Notes: generated by a model not told the origin, from the letters alone. DNA of 64,000 nucleotides from Pollutimonas subterranea (GCF_002849655.1 NZ_PDNW01000011.1:96607-160606), one strand, 5' to 3'; counted from the first letter of the stretch, positions 44,844 through 54,959 are shown. Numbers and translations are program-made.

Positions 44844-47800
44844 CATGCCGGGCCTGGATTTTCTAGGAGACGACGGGCGCTCCGGCTTCCGGCTTGCCCG
44901 GCTGGAGGTCTTCAATTGGGGGACATTTGACCGCCGCGTGTGGCAACTTCGTCCCGACGGCCATAATGCGCTGCTGACGGGCGACATCGGCTCGGGCAAA
45001 TCGACGCTCGTCGATGCGGTAACAACGTTGCTGGTTCCTGCTCAGCGGATTGCCTACAACAAGGCGGCTGGTGCGGAAGCACGCGAGCGAACGCTGCGCT
45101 CGTACGTGTTGGGCCATTACAAGTCGGAACGCAACGAGGTCGGCGGAGCGGGCCGGCCGGTTGCGCTGCGCGATCAGAATAGTTACTCGGTGATTCTGGG
45201 CGTTTTCCATAACGCTGGATATGATCAGACAGTGACGCTGGCGCAAGTGTTCTGGTTCAAGGAACCTCAAGGCCAGCCTGTGCGCTTTTATGTCGTGGCG
45301 GATAACGAACTGTCGATCGCCGGCGATTTTGCGGAGTTCGGTACCGATATCGTCCAGTTGCGCAAGCGTTTGCGGGCGGGCGGGGCAGACGTCGAAGATT
45401 CCTTCCCCCCATATAGCGCGGCGTTCCGACGCCGATTTGGCATAGCCAACGACCAGGCACTGGAGCTGTTTCATCAAACCGTGTCGATGAAGTCGGTGGG
45501 CAACCTGACTGACTTCGTCCGCAGCCACATGCTGGAGCCGTTCGACGTTGTGCCGCGCATTCAGGCGCTGATCGCACATTTCGATGACTTGCACCGGGCT
45601 CATGAGGCGGTTCTGAAGGCTAAGCGCCAAGTTGAGCTGTTAACGCCTTTGGTGGCGGATTGTCAGCGGCATGCAGCGCTACTGGACGGTATAGGGCAGT
45701 CGCGAGCCTGCCGCGATGCGCTCGGATCGTATTTTGCCGGGCTTAAAGCAAGTCTACTGGAAAATCGCCTGGAAGCCCTGGGTCAGGAATCCGGGCGCCT
45801 TGCCGGTCAGATCGCGCAGCTTGCTGAAACGCGCGATGGACAACGAGCGCAAGAACGCGATCTACGACGCGCCATTGCCGATAATGGCGGCGACCGGATC
45901 GAGCGGCTTGAAATCGAATTGACGCAGAAAGAAGCGGAGCGCATGCGCCGCTTGGTCAAGCGGCAACAGTATGAAAAACTAAGTCTTGTACTGGGTTTGC
46001 CTTCCTTGCAGAATGCGGATGATTTTCTGGCGCAGGCCGGACTGCGCCAAGGCATGCACGAAACGACCGTCGCGCGCGAGGCGACGGTGCAAAACGAGCT
46101 GAACGAAGCCGGGGTCGACTTTGCTCAGATGCGGCGGGAATACGAGCTTCTGACGCAGGATATCGACAGCCTGAAATCGCGGCGCAGCAATATTGAGACT
46201 CAACAGATTGCCATGCGTGCTGCATTATGCTCCGCGTTAAGCCTGTCAGAGGCCGATATGCCGTTTGCCGGAGAATTGATCCAGGTGCGCGATGATGAAA
46301 AGGACTGGGAAGGTGCTGCCGAACGGCTGTTGCGCAGTTTTGGTTTGTCCTTGCTGGTGCCCGATACGCATTATCCTCAGGTGGCTGAGTGGGTGGATCG
46401 TACCCGGCTAAAGGGGCGCCTGGTCTATTTTCGTGTGCGCGCCGCGCGGACGTCACCCCGTGGCGATCAACCTGCTTTGCATCCGGATTCGCTGGTGCGC
46501 AAGCTTTCGATCAAACCTGATTCGAGCTTTTATCGATGGCTGGAATCAGAAATAGGTCACCGCTTTGATGTGGCCTGCTGCGCTAATCAAGAACAGTTCC
46601 GTCGCGAAACCAGGGCCATCACTCGTAACGGGCAAATCAAGGCGCCTGGGGAGCGGCACGAAAAGGATGATCGCCATCGCATCGATGACCGCAGCCGTTA
46701 CGTGCTCGGCTGGAGCAATGAAGCCAAGATTGCCGCGCTGGAGAACCAGGCGCGGTCTTTGCAGGCGCAAATTTCGAAGCTGGGCGGCAGTATTGCTTTG
46801 CTGCAGAAGGAACAGGCTGCGCTGAAGCAACAGTTGGGAACCTTGGGCAAGCTGGACGAGTATCGTGACTTTCGTGAACTCGATTGGCAACCGTTGGCAC
46901 TTGATATTACTCGCCTGCAAAACGAAAAGCGCGAACTTGAAGCCGCCTCCGACGTACTGGCCATACTCAGCGGCCGTCTGACAGAGCTGCTGGCGGTGCT
47001 GGCTGACACGGATCTGCAGTTGGATAAGCGCAAGGATGCGCAGTCAAGGGCGCAACAGAAGCATTCCGATGCCCTGGCGTTGCTTAATCAGGTCAGGGCC
47101 GTGTGCGAGACTGCTGATTTTTCCGTTCAGGCGTCCCATTTCGAGCGCATTGAGCCGATGCTGGCTGAAGCCGCGATCGAATTGCCATCCAGTGTCGAGT
47201 CCTGCGACCCCCGTGAGCAGGAAATGCGCCGTTGGCTGCAAGAGCGCATCGACGCCGACGACAAACGGCTGGCTCGCCTGGCCGCGGGAATCATCCGGGC
47301 TATGACCGAATATACAGAGGCCTATAGGTTGGAGACCCAGGAGGTCGACATTAGCCTTGAGGCTAGTCACGAATACCGCGCCATGCTGGATCAGCTTCAT
47401 GCCGATGACTTGCCGCGTTTCGAAGCCCGTTTCAAGGAACTTCTAAACGAGAACACAATACGTGAAGTGGCCAATTTCCAGTCGCAACTTAACCGCGAAC
47501 GAGAAACCATCCGTGAACGAATTGCCCGCATCAATGAATCGCTGACACAGATTGACTACAACACCGGTCGCTACATTGTGCTGGAGGCGCAGCTTGCCGC
47601 CGATACAGATATTCGTGACTTCCAGACCGACTTGCGCGCGTGTACCGAAGGGGCGCTTACCGGTTCCGACGATGCCCAGTATTCCGAGGCCAAATTCCTG
47701 CAGGTCAAGCACATTATCGAGCGCTTTCGCGGACGGGAAGGAACGACCGAGCACGACCGCCGCTGGACGAGCAAGGTAACCGACGTACGCAATTGGTTTG

Positions 47801-48231
47801 TTTTTGCCGCCAGCGAACGTTGGCGCGAAGACGATAGCGAGCATGAGCACTATTCTGACTCTGGAGGAAAATCAGGTGGTCAAAAAGAAAAGCTTGCATA
47901 TACTATTCTGGCCGCCAGCCTAGCCTATCAGTTCGGCCTGGAGTGGGGCGCCGTGCGGTCGCGTTCCTTCCGCTTTGTCGTTATAGATGAAGCGTTTGGC
48001 CGCGGGTCGGACGAATCGGCCCAGTATGGGCTGAACCTTTTTCGGCAACTGAACTTGCAACTGCTTATCGTGACGCCTCTGCAGAAAATTCATATCATCG
48101 AACCGTTCGTATCCAGCGTCGGCTTTGTTGACAATACGGATGGGCGAACCTCCTGCCTGCGCAACCTCAGCATCGAGGAATATCATAGGGAAAAACAGGC
48201 TTATGGCGATCTTGACAGGGCGTTGCCTTGA
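44833..48231 (+). CDS. jetC: Wadjet protein JetC, SMC/MukB-like ATPase
   Basis: 1132 residues from [16 protein letters not shown]; the open frame extends upstream into jetB, but the ATG at 44833 overlaps jetB's stop. Head part: Walker [15 protein letters not shown] near residue 52. Two long coiled-coil stretches rich in Glu, Gln, Arg flank a hinge-like region. The C-terminal head carries signature [16 protein letters not shown] and Walker [18 protein letters not shown]. It is the DNA-loop-extruding motor of the system. The stop overlaps jetD as TTGA. Confidence 0.93.
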   Translation: MMNDMPGLDFLGDDGRSGFRLARLEVFNWGTFDRRVWQLRPDGHNALLTGDIGSGKSTLVDAVTTLLVPAQRIAYNKAAGAEARERTLRSYVLGHYKSERNEVGGAGRPVALRDQNSYSVILGVFHNAGYDQTVTLAQVFWFKEPQGQPVRFYVVADNELSIAGDFAEFGTDIVQLRKRLRAGGADVEDSFPPYSAAFRRRFGIANDQALELFHQTVSMKSVGNLTDFVRSHMLEPFDVVPRIQALIAHFDDLHRAHEAVLKAKRQVELLTPLVADCQRHAALLDGIGQSRACRDALGSYFAGLKASLLENRLEALGQESGRLAGQIAQLAETRDGQRAQERDLRRAIADNGGDRIERLEIELTQKEAERMRRLVKRQQYEKLSLVLGLPSLQNADDFLAQAGLRQGMHETTVAREATVQNELNEAGVDFAQMRREYELLTQDIDSLKSRRSNIETQQIAMRAALCSALSLSEADMPFAGELIQVRDDEKDWEGAAERLLRSFGLSLLVPDTHYPQVAEWVDRTRLKGRLVYFRVRAARTSPRGDQPALHPDSLVRKLSIKPDSSFYRWLESEIGHRFDVACCANQEQFRRETRAITRNGQIKAPGERHEKDDRHRIDDRSRYVLGWSNEAKIAALENQARSLQAQISKLGGSIALLQKEQAALKQQLGTLGKLDEYRDFRELDWQPLALDITRLQNEKRELEAASDVLAILSGRLTELLAVLADTDLQLDKRKDAQSRAQQKHSDALALLNQVRAVCETADFSVQASHFERIEPMLAEAAIELPSSVESCDPREQEMRRWLQERIDADDKRLARLAAGIIRAMTEYTEAYRLETQEVDISLEASHEYRAMLDQLHADDLPRFEARFKELLNENTIREVANFQSQLNRERETIRERIARINESLTQIDYNTGRYIVLEAQLAADTDIRDFQTDLRACTEGALTGSDDAQYSEAKFLQVKHIIERFRGREGTTEHDRRWTSKVTDVRNWFVFAASERWREDDSEHEHYSDSGGKSGGQKEKLAYTILAASLAYQFGLEWGAVRSRSFRFVVIDEAFGRGSDESAQYGLNLFRQLNLQLLIVTPLQKIHIIEPFVSSVGFVDNTDGRTSCLRNLSIEEYHREKQAYGDLDRALP

Positions 48232-49433
48232 GTTGGACTACGCCGGCAGACTTGCGTGCCCAGGTACAGAAGCGCTGGAGTCAGGGCGTGCTATTGCGCA
48301 ACCTGGTCGAGCCTGCCGATTTGTTTCCATTGCGCTTGGTGCTAAAAGGGCCTAGCTCAACCGACATGTCAGAACGGTTCGAGGCGGTGCGTGAATGGGT
48401 ACGCGATTTGCAGTCGCAGGCCAAAATCGATTCCAAAAAAAGCTATCGGCTGACTTGGCGCACTATCCGGCATCGTGTGATCGGCAGCAATGCTCTACCG
48501 GATGAAGCCTGGGTCGACACTCCCGAAGATGCGTTTGGACTGATAGGCCGGGGGCGTGAGGTTTTGCGGTTTGCGGATATCGTGGACGAAACTCGTACCC
48601 GGATGCCGTCTTTGTTGCCGTGGCTGGCCAGGTATCCTTTGCGAGGATTGGCGCTGGCCGACGATTGGTCCGGTCTGCTGGACATTGCGACTTGGCTGCA
48701 TGCCCATCCGCGCCCCGGCATTTACCTGCGGCAGGTTGATCTGCCTGGCATGCACAGTAAATTCATTGAAGGGCGTCGCCCAGTGCTGTCGGAGCTGCTG
48801 GATATTATTTTGCCCGCGTCTGCTATCGACACATCGGTGACCGGGACCAGCAATTTTCTGTCGCGCTACGGCTTTCGCGAAAGACCACTACGTGTGCGGT
48901 TTCGCTTGCTGGATCCACGGCAAGCCCTGTTTCCGGGCGGTACGGATCAAGACATTACCATTACGCAGGACGCCTTTGCCAGGCTTTATCCCGCGGCATC
49001 GCGAGTCTTTATTACTGAAAACGAGGTGAATTTCCTTGCCTTTCCCGCTTTGGCGGACAGCATGGTGGTGTTTGGCGCAGGCTACGGTTTCGACATGCTG
49101 GCGCAAGCGAAATGGCTGGAAAATAAGGTCATGTATTACTGGGGGGACATCGATACGCACGGTTTCGCCATCCTGGATCAGTTGCGCAGCCATATGCCGC
49201 ACGTCATGTCGTTCCTGATGGACAACGAAACCCTGACGGCCCACCGTGGGCAATGGGGTGTTGAACCTTCGCCGACCTTACGGGAGTTGACTCGCCTGAC
49301 ACCGGAAGAACGGAGCGTGTATGACGATATACGCTGGCAGCGGCTGCAGAATGACTTCTGCGTGCGGCTGGAACAGGAACGCATATCTTTTGGCTGGCTG
49401 CAGCGTGCACTGGATAAAACCAAATTGTCGTAA
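48228..49433 (+). CDS. jetD: Wadjet nuclease JetD (DUF3322-DUF2220)
   Basis: 401 residues with a TTG start at 48228 overlapping the jetC stop; the next in-frame ATG would be much later. The N-terminal DUF3322 part is followed by the TOPRIM-like DUF2220 domain: [12 protein letters not shown] with the conserved Glu, and [18 protein letters not shown] with the DxD metal site. It cleaves plasmid DNA held by JetABC. All four genes are intact, so the system is probably functional. Confidence 0.92.
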   Translation: MSWTTPADLRAQVQKRWSQGVLLRNLVEPADLFPLRLVLKGPSSTDMSERFEAVREWVRDLQSQAKIDSKKSYRLTWRTIRHRVIGSNALPDEAWVDTPEDAFGLIGRGREVLRFADIVDETRTRMPSLLPWLARYPLRGLALADDWSGLLDIATWLHAHPRPGIYLRQVDLPGMHSKFIEGRRPVLSELLDIILPASAIDTSVTGTSNFLSRYGFRERPLRVRFRLLDPRQALFPGGTDQDITITQDAFARLYPAASRVFITENEVNFLAFPALADSMVVFGAGYGFDMLAQAKWLENKVMYYWGDIDTHGFAILDQLRSHMPHVMSFLMDNETLTAHRGQWGVEPSPTLRELTRLTPEERSVYDDIRWQRLQNDFCVRLEQERISFGWLQRALDKTKLS

Positions 49434-49559
49434 AGTGATTGAGTTGGCGATTACCGGTGGCGCCACAACGGCAAAGCTATTGTTAAAAATGTCGGTGTAG
49501 CTGCCACAGGGCCTGTTGGGTGATGGCGCTGGCAATGCCCAACGCACGTTCATACGTAC
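49434..49559. other. gap between jetD and the dnrO-like gene
   Basis: 126 bases. On the minus strand the frame just after the dnrO-like stop reads ERALGIASAITQQALWQLHRHF then a stop, which looks like the tail of an old protein gene but is too short to name. Confidence 0.4.
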
Positions 49560-50054
49560 TTAGTGGGACACATCAAAATTTTTCCAGTTCGGATGGTCGA
49601 AATACGACCCGTAACTGTTCAGCGCCTGAGCCATCTTGATTAGCCCCTCTTCCGGTTGCTCGCCCGACACCTTGCCCTCAATGACATCGACGCCTTGACT
49701 GATATTGCCAAGCAGAATGTGAAGCTGAGCGTCGGCTTCAGGTTCTAGCTTGCAGTTTTCGACGATATAGGTGAACTGCGTCATGATTCCCCCAGACATT
49801 TTTTTATAGTCATCTGGTTTCAGTGCATTTTTGTGTGCTGTGTCCAGACCTCTCGAAACAATCTGATGCAGCGCGCCCATACCTTGGCGTAACGCTGCAT
49901 CAGTCTCCCATTTTTGCCCCTGGTTCAGCTCCATAGCGCCATGCACCTCATGGCCATGGCTATGTGCGGTATCTGCAGCGATGGCTGTACCGGCCATGGT
50001 GCTGAGGGGAAATGCCAACAGAGCAGCAAATACGAGGTGTGCAGGTAATTTCAT
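49560..50054 (-). CDS. DnrO-like periplasmic His-rich protein
   Basis: 164 residues. Signal peptide MKLPAHLVFAALLAFPLSTMAGTAIAA, then a His cluster (HSHGHEVHG) and a helical domain (WETDAALRQGMGALHQIVSRGLDTAHK; GGIMTQFTYIVENCKLEPEADAQLHILLGNI). The His run suggests metal handling. Similar proteins (annotated DnrO) are found beside Crp/Fnr-type regulators; function not established. It is divergent from the HMA chaperone with a 300-bp control region. Confidence 0.72.
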   Translation of the reverse strand: MKLPAHLVFAALLAFPLSTMAGTAIAADTAHSHGHEVHGAMELNQGQKWETDAALRQGMGALHQIVSRGLDTAHKNALKPDDYKKMSGGIMTQFTYIVENCKLEPEADAQLHILLGNISQGVDVIEGKVSGEQPEEGLIKMAQALNSYGSYFDHPNWKNFDVSH

Positions 50055-50241
50055 GATTAACTCCAGACTGAATTAAAGGGTGTGCTCGTTCGTGTGTGTA
50101 GCAACAACACATTCGATCAACAGTAGTCATGCTACTCAGCCTCGAAGATAAACAAATTGACGGCTGTCATTTTTTAACTAGAAAAAGTTTTTATATTCCG
50201 CCCGCACGATATGGGTTCGGATAACGCTGCCATAAATGAAA

Positions 50242-50255
50242 TTGACCTGCGTCAC
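50242..50255. promoter_or_regulatory. Crp/Fnr-type box
   Basis: TTGAC-CTGC-GTCAC, matching the TTGAT-N4-ATCAA layout of Fnr/Dnr sites with the variant TTGAC/GTCAA arms and one mismatch. It lies 100 bases before the HMA gene; the likely regulator is the Crp/Fnr gene at 52644. The 50055-50354 gap is otherwise AT-rich with no gene. Confidence 0.55.
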
Positions 50256-50256
50256 T

Positions 50257-50271
50257 ATTGATTTTTTCAAT
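50257..50271. promoter_or_regulatory. second inverted repeat in the same control region
   Basis: ATTGA-TTTTT-TCAAT, perfect arms, one base after the Fnr-type box. May be a second half-overlapping regulator site. Confidence 0.4.
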
Positions 50272-50354
50272 TCTGAAACTTGTCACCCATCAATGCTTGA
50301 AAGTGTCTTGCTCGCTTAGGATGAAGTCATCACGTCATCAACCAGGAGCAAGAA

Positions 50355-50576
50355 ATGAAAAAAGTCGTTTTCAACATGGAGCCCTTCACCTGCCCTTCCT
50401 GTGTGAAGAAAATCGAAAATACAGTCCGGAAAGTCGACGGCGTAAGCGACGTCCAAGTGTTGTTCAACTCAGGCCGTGTTCGAGCCGAATTCGATGAGTC
50501 CAAGACGAATGCCGATACGTTGGAGAGCACGATCGTACGACTCGGCTATCCGGTGTTATCGAAGAAGGTCTCGTAA
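50355..50576 (+). CDS. heavy-metal-associated (HMA) domain chaperone
   Basis: 73 residues, start after AGGAG. A free-standing HMA/CopZ-type fold with the metal site FTCPSCVKKIE (CxxC), then VSDVQVLFNSGRVRAEFD and a short C-terminus. It probably hands a soft metal ion to the ATPase encoded next, which lacks its own N-terminal HMA domain. The ATPase follows 72 bp downstream. Confidence 0.88.
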   Translation: MKKVVFNMEPFTCPSCVKKIENTVRKVDGVSDVQVLFNSGRVRAEFDESKTNADTLESTIVRLGYPVLSKKVS

Positions 50577-50648
50577 ACACGTTGGGATATGGGTCGTCAT
50601 TGGCGATCCATGTCCGGTCACCTGAATTTGGGCGCATTGGAGCATGAG

Positions 50649-52553
50649 ATGAATAACCTTAAAAATTCCCAGATTGCCGGCATCACCGGCCTGATGCTGC
50701 TGATTGCCTTTGGCCTGCATTGGGCCGGGCATGCGCAATGGAAGGACTATGTCCTGATCGCGTCCTCGCTGTTTGCGGGCTACTTTATTGCCATCAAAGC
50801 CTTCAAGGCGCTGCGCATGAAGGCCTTCAGCATTGAACTGCTGGTCACCATCGCGGTCATCGGCGCCTTGATCATCGGCGAGTATGTCGAGTCGGCAGTC
50901 GTAACTTTTCTATTTATCTTTGGCGCCTATCTGGAATCGCGCACGCTGGAAAAGACGCGTTCATCCCTGCGCAACCTCATCGACCAGACGCCGACCGAAG
51001 CCACGGTGATTCGCCTCGAAGGCCACATCAAGCTGCCCGTCGAAGAAGTCATCAAAGGCGATAGAGTGCTGATCCGCTCCGGCGAGAAAGTTGCCGTGGA
51101 CGGCGCCATCGTTTCAGGCCAGGCGTTGATTGTCGAGGCGGCCATTACCGGTGAATCCGTCCCGGCCAGCAAGTCCATGGGCGACCGCGTGTTCAGCGGC
51201 ACCATCATCGATAACGGCTACATTGAAGTCATCGCCGACCGTGTGGGCGATGACACCACTTTTGCCAAAATCATCGAGATGGTGGAAGAGGCTCAGGAAT
51301 CCAAGACCACCACGCAAAAATTCCTGGACCGGTTCGCCAATATCTATACGCCAACCATCGTCGTCCTTTCCATCCTGGTGTATGCCTTTTCACGCAACGT
51401 GGAACTGGCACTGACCTTCCTGGTCATCGCCTGTCCTGGTGCGTTGGTCATATCCGCACCGGTTTCCATGGTGGCGGGCATAGGCAATGGGGCGCGCAAC
51501 GGGGTATTGGTCAAGGGCGGCGAAATCATGGAGAAGCTCTCCAAGATCGACCTGGTCATTTTCGACAAGACCGGCACCCTGACCAAAGGCAAGCCCGAAG
51601 TCACCGAAGTGAAAAGCTGGGGCATGGAAGAAAATACGCTGCTGCGCCTGGTGGCCGAGGCCGAGAGGTTTTCCGAACACCATCTGGGGCAGACTATCGT
51701 GGCTGAAGCCAGAAAGCGTGAACTGGCCCTGAGCGAAGCACCGCAAGATGTCGCCATCGTCAAAGGCGGTGGCATGGTCGCCACCGTCGCGGGACAGCAT
51801 CTGGCCATTGGCAATCGCAAACTCATGGTAGACCATGGCGTATCTATCGTGGAGCCGGTCGATGCCTACGCCACCGAACGCGAGAAGGCGGGCAATACCG
51901 CTGTGCTGATCGCCATCGACAAGCAGTTGGCTGGTGTGATTTCGATTGCGGACCAGATCAAGCCAGAAGCCAAGCGCGCCGTCCAGCAACTACGCCGTGC
52001 GGGTGTGAAGCAGGCGATCATGTTGACGGGCGACAACCGACATACGGCGCAGTTGGTGGGCGACGAGCTGGGTCTGGATGCCGTGCACGCTGAACTGCTG
52101 CCGCAAGACAAGGTGAAGTGGGTCAACGAGCTGAAGAGCCAAGGCTATCGCGTGGCCATGGTAGGAGACGGCATCAACGATGCGCCTGCGCTCGCGACGG
52201 CCGATGTCGGTCTGGCCATGGGGGTTGGCGGTACTGATATTTCGATGGAAGCGGCCGATATCGTCCTGATGTCGGACAGGCTGGATCAGTTCGCACATGC
52301 CTATTCCCTTGCCAAGGCCACCGTGCGCAATATGCAGCAAAACACGATAATGGCCGTGGGCACTGTGGTTCTGTTGCTCGCTGGCGTGCTGCTGGGCAAG
52401 ATATTCCTGGCTTCGGGCATGCTCGTCCATGAACTGAGCGTACTACTGGTGACGCTTAATGCCGTTAGACTCATCCGCTATCGGGCACGTGGGAAATCCG
52501 AAAACGAAGCCCAAGGGCCCACAAGCCACAGCACGCGCTGCCAAACTGCCTGA
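50649..52553 (+). CDS. P1B-type metal-transporting ATPase with CPG motif
   Basis: 634 residues from MNNLKNSQIAG (GGAG upstream). About eight membrane segments; actuator motif AAITGESVPASK, phosphorylation site FDKTGTLTKGKPEV, and hinge MVGDGINDAPALA. The metal-site motif in the sixth helix reads ACPGALVIS, i.e. CPG rather than the usual CPC, CPH or SPC. The HP signature of the N-domain (SEHPLG) reads SEHHLGQTI. There is no N-terminal metal-binding domain; the HMA gene upstream supplies it. The metal is not predictable. Confidence 0.88.
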   Translation: MNNLKNSQIAGITGLMLLIAFGLHWAGHAQWKDYVLIASSLFAGYFIAIKAFKALRMKAFSIELLVTIAVIGALIIGEYVESAVVTFLFIFGAYLESRTLEKTRSSLRNLIDQTPTEATVIRLEGHIKLPVEEVIKGDRVLIRSGEKVAVDGAIVSGQALIVEAAITGESVPASKSMGDRVFSGTIIDNGYIEVIADRVGDDTTFAKIIEMVEEAQESKTTTQKFLDRFANIYTPTIVVLSILVYAFSRNVELALTFLVIACPGALVISAPVSMVAGIGNGARNGVLVKGGEIMEKLSKIDLVIFDKTGTLTKGKPEVTEVKSWGMEENTLLRLVAEAERFSEHHLGQTIVAEARKRELALSEAPQDVAIVKGGGMVATVAGQHLAIGNRKLMVDHGVSIVEPVDAYATEREKAGNTAVLIAIDKQLAGVISIADQIKPEAKRAVQQLRRAGVKQAIMLTGDNRHTAQLVGDELGLDAVHAELLPQDKVKWVNELKSQGYRVAMVGDGINDAPALATADVGLAMGVGGTDISMEAADIVLMSDRLDQFAHAYSLAKATVRNMQQNTIMAVGTVVLLLAGVLLGKIFLASGMLVHELSVLLVTLNAVRLIRYRARGKSENEAQGPTSHSTRCQTA

Positions 52554-52643
52554 AACTCAGCAAGGCTGCAGTGAAATGAGACGCTCCAGCCTATCGGCCC
52601 GGAGCGTCAGTTACAACGCGACTTCCCAAATGAGCAATCCAGC

Positions 52644-53354
52644 ATGAGCCCTAAGCCCCTTTCCTCACCGTCTGATGCAAGCTGCGAGCATATACCCGTG
52701 CTCTGCGTTTCACGGGTGCCGATCTTCAACCATTTACCTTCCGAGGTGCTTGCCGTTGTCGCCGATAAAGCAGCCATGCGTACGTATGAACGCGGGCAAT
52801 TCATTCATCGTGCTGGCGATCCATCCGATAAGCTCTATATCGTTCACAAAGGAAAGGTCAAGGTGTATCGACTTTCCGATACTGGTAAGGAACAGCTTGT
52901 GCGTATCCTGAAATCGGGTGATTTTGCCGGGGAAATGGCCTTGTTTTCCTCCACCGACCACGACGCTTACGCCGAGGCCATGCAGCCATCGGAGATCTGT
53001 GCCATCTATCGGGCTGACGTGCGCGAGCTTCTGCTTCAATACCCTGAAATCAGCCTGCATGTGCTGGCTGAGCTATCAAGACGTCTGAGTACCAGCGAGA
53101 AGCAAACTGCGGCAATCGCCACGGCATCCATCAATGCCCGCCTGGCGCAGTACCTGACCGACCTGGCAGAACAAGACAACTCTACTAACTTCAGCCTGCC
53201 CATGAGCCGCAGGCATCTCGCATCCTTCCTGGGAACGACACCTGAAACCGTGAGCCGCAGGCTTGGTGAATTTGAAGCAGCAGGATGGATTTTGCAGACC
53301 GGGCAGCGCAAGGTCACCATTCTTGACCTTGATGCCCTCTTGCTTGTTGAATAG
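52644..53354 (+). CDS. Crp/Fnr-family transcriptional regulator
   Basis: 236 residues. Cyclic-nucleotide-like sensor domain (IFNHLPSEVLAVVADKAAMRTYERGQFIHRAGDPSDKLYIVHKGKVKVYRL, GDFAGEMALF) and an Fnr-type HTH at the C-terminus (MSRRHLASFLGTTPETVSRRLGEFEAAGWI). The N-terminus has two Cys, in CEHIPVLC, that could sense metal or redox, but not the four-Cys [4Fe-4S] set of FNR. It follows the ATPase and probably acts on the boxes at 50242-50271. Confidence 0.88.
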   Translation: MSPKPLSSPSDASCEHIPVLCVSRVPIFNHLPSEVLAVVADKAAMRTYERGQFIHRAGDPSDKLYIVHKGKVKVYRLSDTGKEQLVRILKSGDFAGEMALFSSTDHDAYAEAMQPSEICAIYRADVRELLLQYPEISLHVLAELSRRLSTSEKQTAAIATASINARLAQYLTDLAEQDNSTNFSLPMSRRHLASFLGTTPETVSRRLGEFEAAGWILQTGQRKVTILDLDALLLVE

Positions 53355-53372
53355 CGCTGATTGGGGATAGCC

Positions 53373-53834
53373 ATGAAACGATTCGAATTACTCATTCCGC
53401 CGCCCCTGGTCATGCTGCTCAGCGCGCTGCTCATGTGGTTGGCATCCGAGCTCTTTCCGGCGCTGACCATAGCCTGGCTTCATAATGTCGCGGCGGCAGT
53501 CGCCATAGCTCTGCTGGGCACTGCCGTCAGCCTGACGGGCATTGCCACATTCAAGCGTGCCCGGACCACCATAGATCCAAAACGCCCGGCAGAATCCTCC
53601 TCGCTGGTCAGTTCAGGCATCTATCGCTACAGCCGAAACCCCATGTATCTCGGTGTGCTGCTCGTGCTTGTTGGATGGATGTTTTATTTAGGCAATCTAC
53701 TGTCGATACTCGGCACATTCATCTTTATTGCCTACATCACGCGCTTTCAGATCATTCCTGAAGAACGTCTGCTGGAGGAAAAATTCCAGGCGAAGTTCCT
53801 GTCTTACAAGAGTAACGTTCGCAGGTGGCTATAG
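53373..53834 (+). CDS. isoprenylcysteine carboxyl methyltransferase-family membrane protein
   Basis: 153 residues from MKRFELLIPPPLVML; GGGG lies before this ATG, while the open frame starts at a TTG 12 bases earlier. Four to five membrane helices, with the ICMT/PEMT motif SSGIYRYSRNPMYLGVLLVLVGW and RFQIIPEERLLEEKF near the C-terminus. Bacterial relatives are of unknown substrate. Likely the last gene of the metal operon. Confidence 0.82.
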   Translation: MKRFELLIPPPLVMLLSALLMWLASELFPALTIAWLHNVAAAVAIALLGTAVSLTGIATFKRARTTIDPKRPAESSSLVSSGIYRYSRNPMYLGVLLVLVGWMFYLGNLLSILGTFIFIAYITRFQIIPEERLLEEKFQAKFLSYKSNVRRWL

Positions 53835-53961
53835 CGGTTTAACCGAAAAATTACCAAAAAAATGGACCAGCAGCACGAGGATGAACGGCGGCCTCCCGCC
53901 ATCGAGCCCGCACCTGCCGAGACCTTGTGGTGACGATCTTGATCCAATTCCACATTTCTAT
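53835..53961. other. gap before the marR gene
   Basis: 127 bases with no gene seen; it ends in the TTGACA-containing palindrome. Confidence 0.5.
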
Positions 53962-53997
53962 TGACAACCAGTTTCCAATGATGGAAACTGGTTGTCA
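53962..53997. promoter_or_regulatory. 36-bp palindrome over the marR start
   Basis: Sixteen-base perfect arms TGACAACCAGTTTCCA and TGGAAACTGGTTGTCA around ATGA. The right arm ends at the A of the marR ATG. TTGACA at 53961-53966 could be a -35. Most likely the MarR dimer operator, giving self-repression and control of the two downstream genes. Confidence 0.7.
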
Positions 53998-54491
53998 TGA
54001 ACCGTAGAGACCCCATCCCGACAACACCGGAACCCGGAGCCGCAGCCGTCACCCAACTGGTGTTGAGGGTGTTCCGCCTTAATGGCGTGCTGCTGCACTG
54101 GGGCGACCAGTTGGTTGCGCCGCTCGGCCTGACCAGTGCACGCTGGCAAATGCTTGGCGCTATCGCGCTCGCCGGCACGCCGCTGACAGCGCCGCAGATC
54201 GCAGAGGCGATGGGCGTTACGCGACAGGGCGCGCAGAAGCAGCTCAACCTGCTGCTGGAACAGGGGCTGGTGGAGGCGCGCCCGAACCCGGCGCACCGGC
54301 GCTCGCCGCTCTATGTGCTGACGCCCCAAGGCCTCGCCTTGTACCGGCAAGCCGATGCCTTGTGGGCCGCCCAGGCGATCGAGTTGGCCGCACTGATTCC
54401 GTTCGCACAAGCCCACGCGGCCACCGGGACGCTCGAAACGATGCTGCACGAACTGCATACCCCCAATCTTTCCTCAAAGGTCGAATCATGA
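53997..54491 (+). CDS. MarR-family transcriptional regulator
   Basis: 164 residues. Winged-helix core ARWQMLGAIALAGTPLTAPQIAEAMGVTRQGAQKQLNLLLEQGLVEARPNPAHRRSPLYVLTPQG, a good match to MarR with the wing tip NPAHRRSP. It regulates probably itself and the membrane protein that overlaps its stop by ATGA. No ligand can be inferred. Confidence 0.9.
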   Translation: MNRRDPIPTTPEPGAAAVTQLVLRVFRLNGVLLHWGDQLVAPLGLTSARWQMLGAIALAGTPLTAPQIAEAMGVTRQGAQKQLNLLLEQGLVEARPNPAHRRSPLYVLTPQGLALYRQADALWAAQAIELAALIPFAQAHAATGTLETMLHELHTPNLSSKVES

Positions 54492-54952
54492 AATCGAAGT
54501 TGCATGGAATCTTCGGAGCCGTGGCGCTCCTGTGCATTGCCACGTTCTGGCTCTCGACGGTCGTGTCGGAGCTCTTCCTGACTCAGGCGGGCGTCGTGGC
54601 CGTCAAGAACGCGGTGCTGACCGGCATGTGGCTGCTGATCCCCGCGATGGCTGCTACCGGGGGCAGTGGTTTCTCGCTCGCGAAGGGGCGCCGCGGCCGC
54701 CTCGTCGACGTCAAGATGAGACGGATGAAGGGCGTGGCGGCCAACGGCCTGCTGGTGCTGCTGCCCAGCGCTTTTGTACTGGCATCGTGGGCGAACGCCG
54801 GGCGGTTCGACGGCGCGTTCTACGCGCTGCAAGGCGTGGAGCTGCTGGCCGGCGCCGTGAATATCACGTTACTCCTGCTCAACATGCGCGACGGTCTGCG
54901 GCTCACCGGTCGGCTGTCGCCGAAGCGGTCCGTGCCGCCGGCGGCGCGCTGA
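54488..54952 (+). CDS. four-helix membrane protein of unknown function
   Basis: 154 residues from MKSKLHGIFGAVALL, ATG overlapping the marR stop. Helices near residues 8-27, 40-57, 85-103 and 112-130, with a Lys/Arg-rich loop KGRRGRLVDVKMRRMKG. Not recognised. MarR, this protein and a cytochrome b561 next to each other suggest a small redox or detoxification unit, but the cytochrome is broken. Confidence 0.7.
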   Translation: MKSKLHGIFGAVALLCIATFWLSTVVSELFLTQAGVVAVKNAVLTGMWLLIPAMAATGGSGFSLAKGRRGRLVDVKMRRMKGVAANGLLVLLPSAFVLASWANAGRFDGAFYALQGVELLAGAVNITLLLLNMRDGLRLTGRLSPKRSVPPAAR

Positions 54953-54959
54953 GGGGTGC

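Noticed and set aside
44863..45630. 255-codon minus-strand open frame inside jetC
   Set aside because: It overlaps the Walker A region of JetC in antisense and has no domain or ribosome site.
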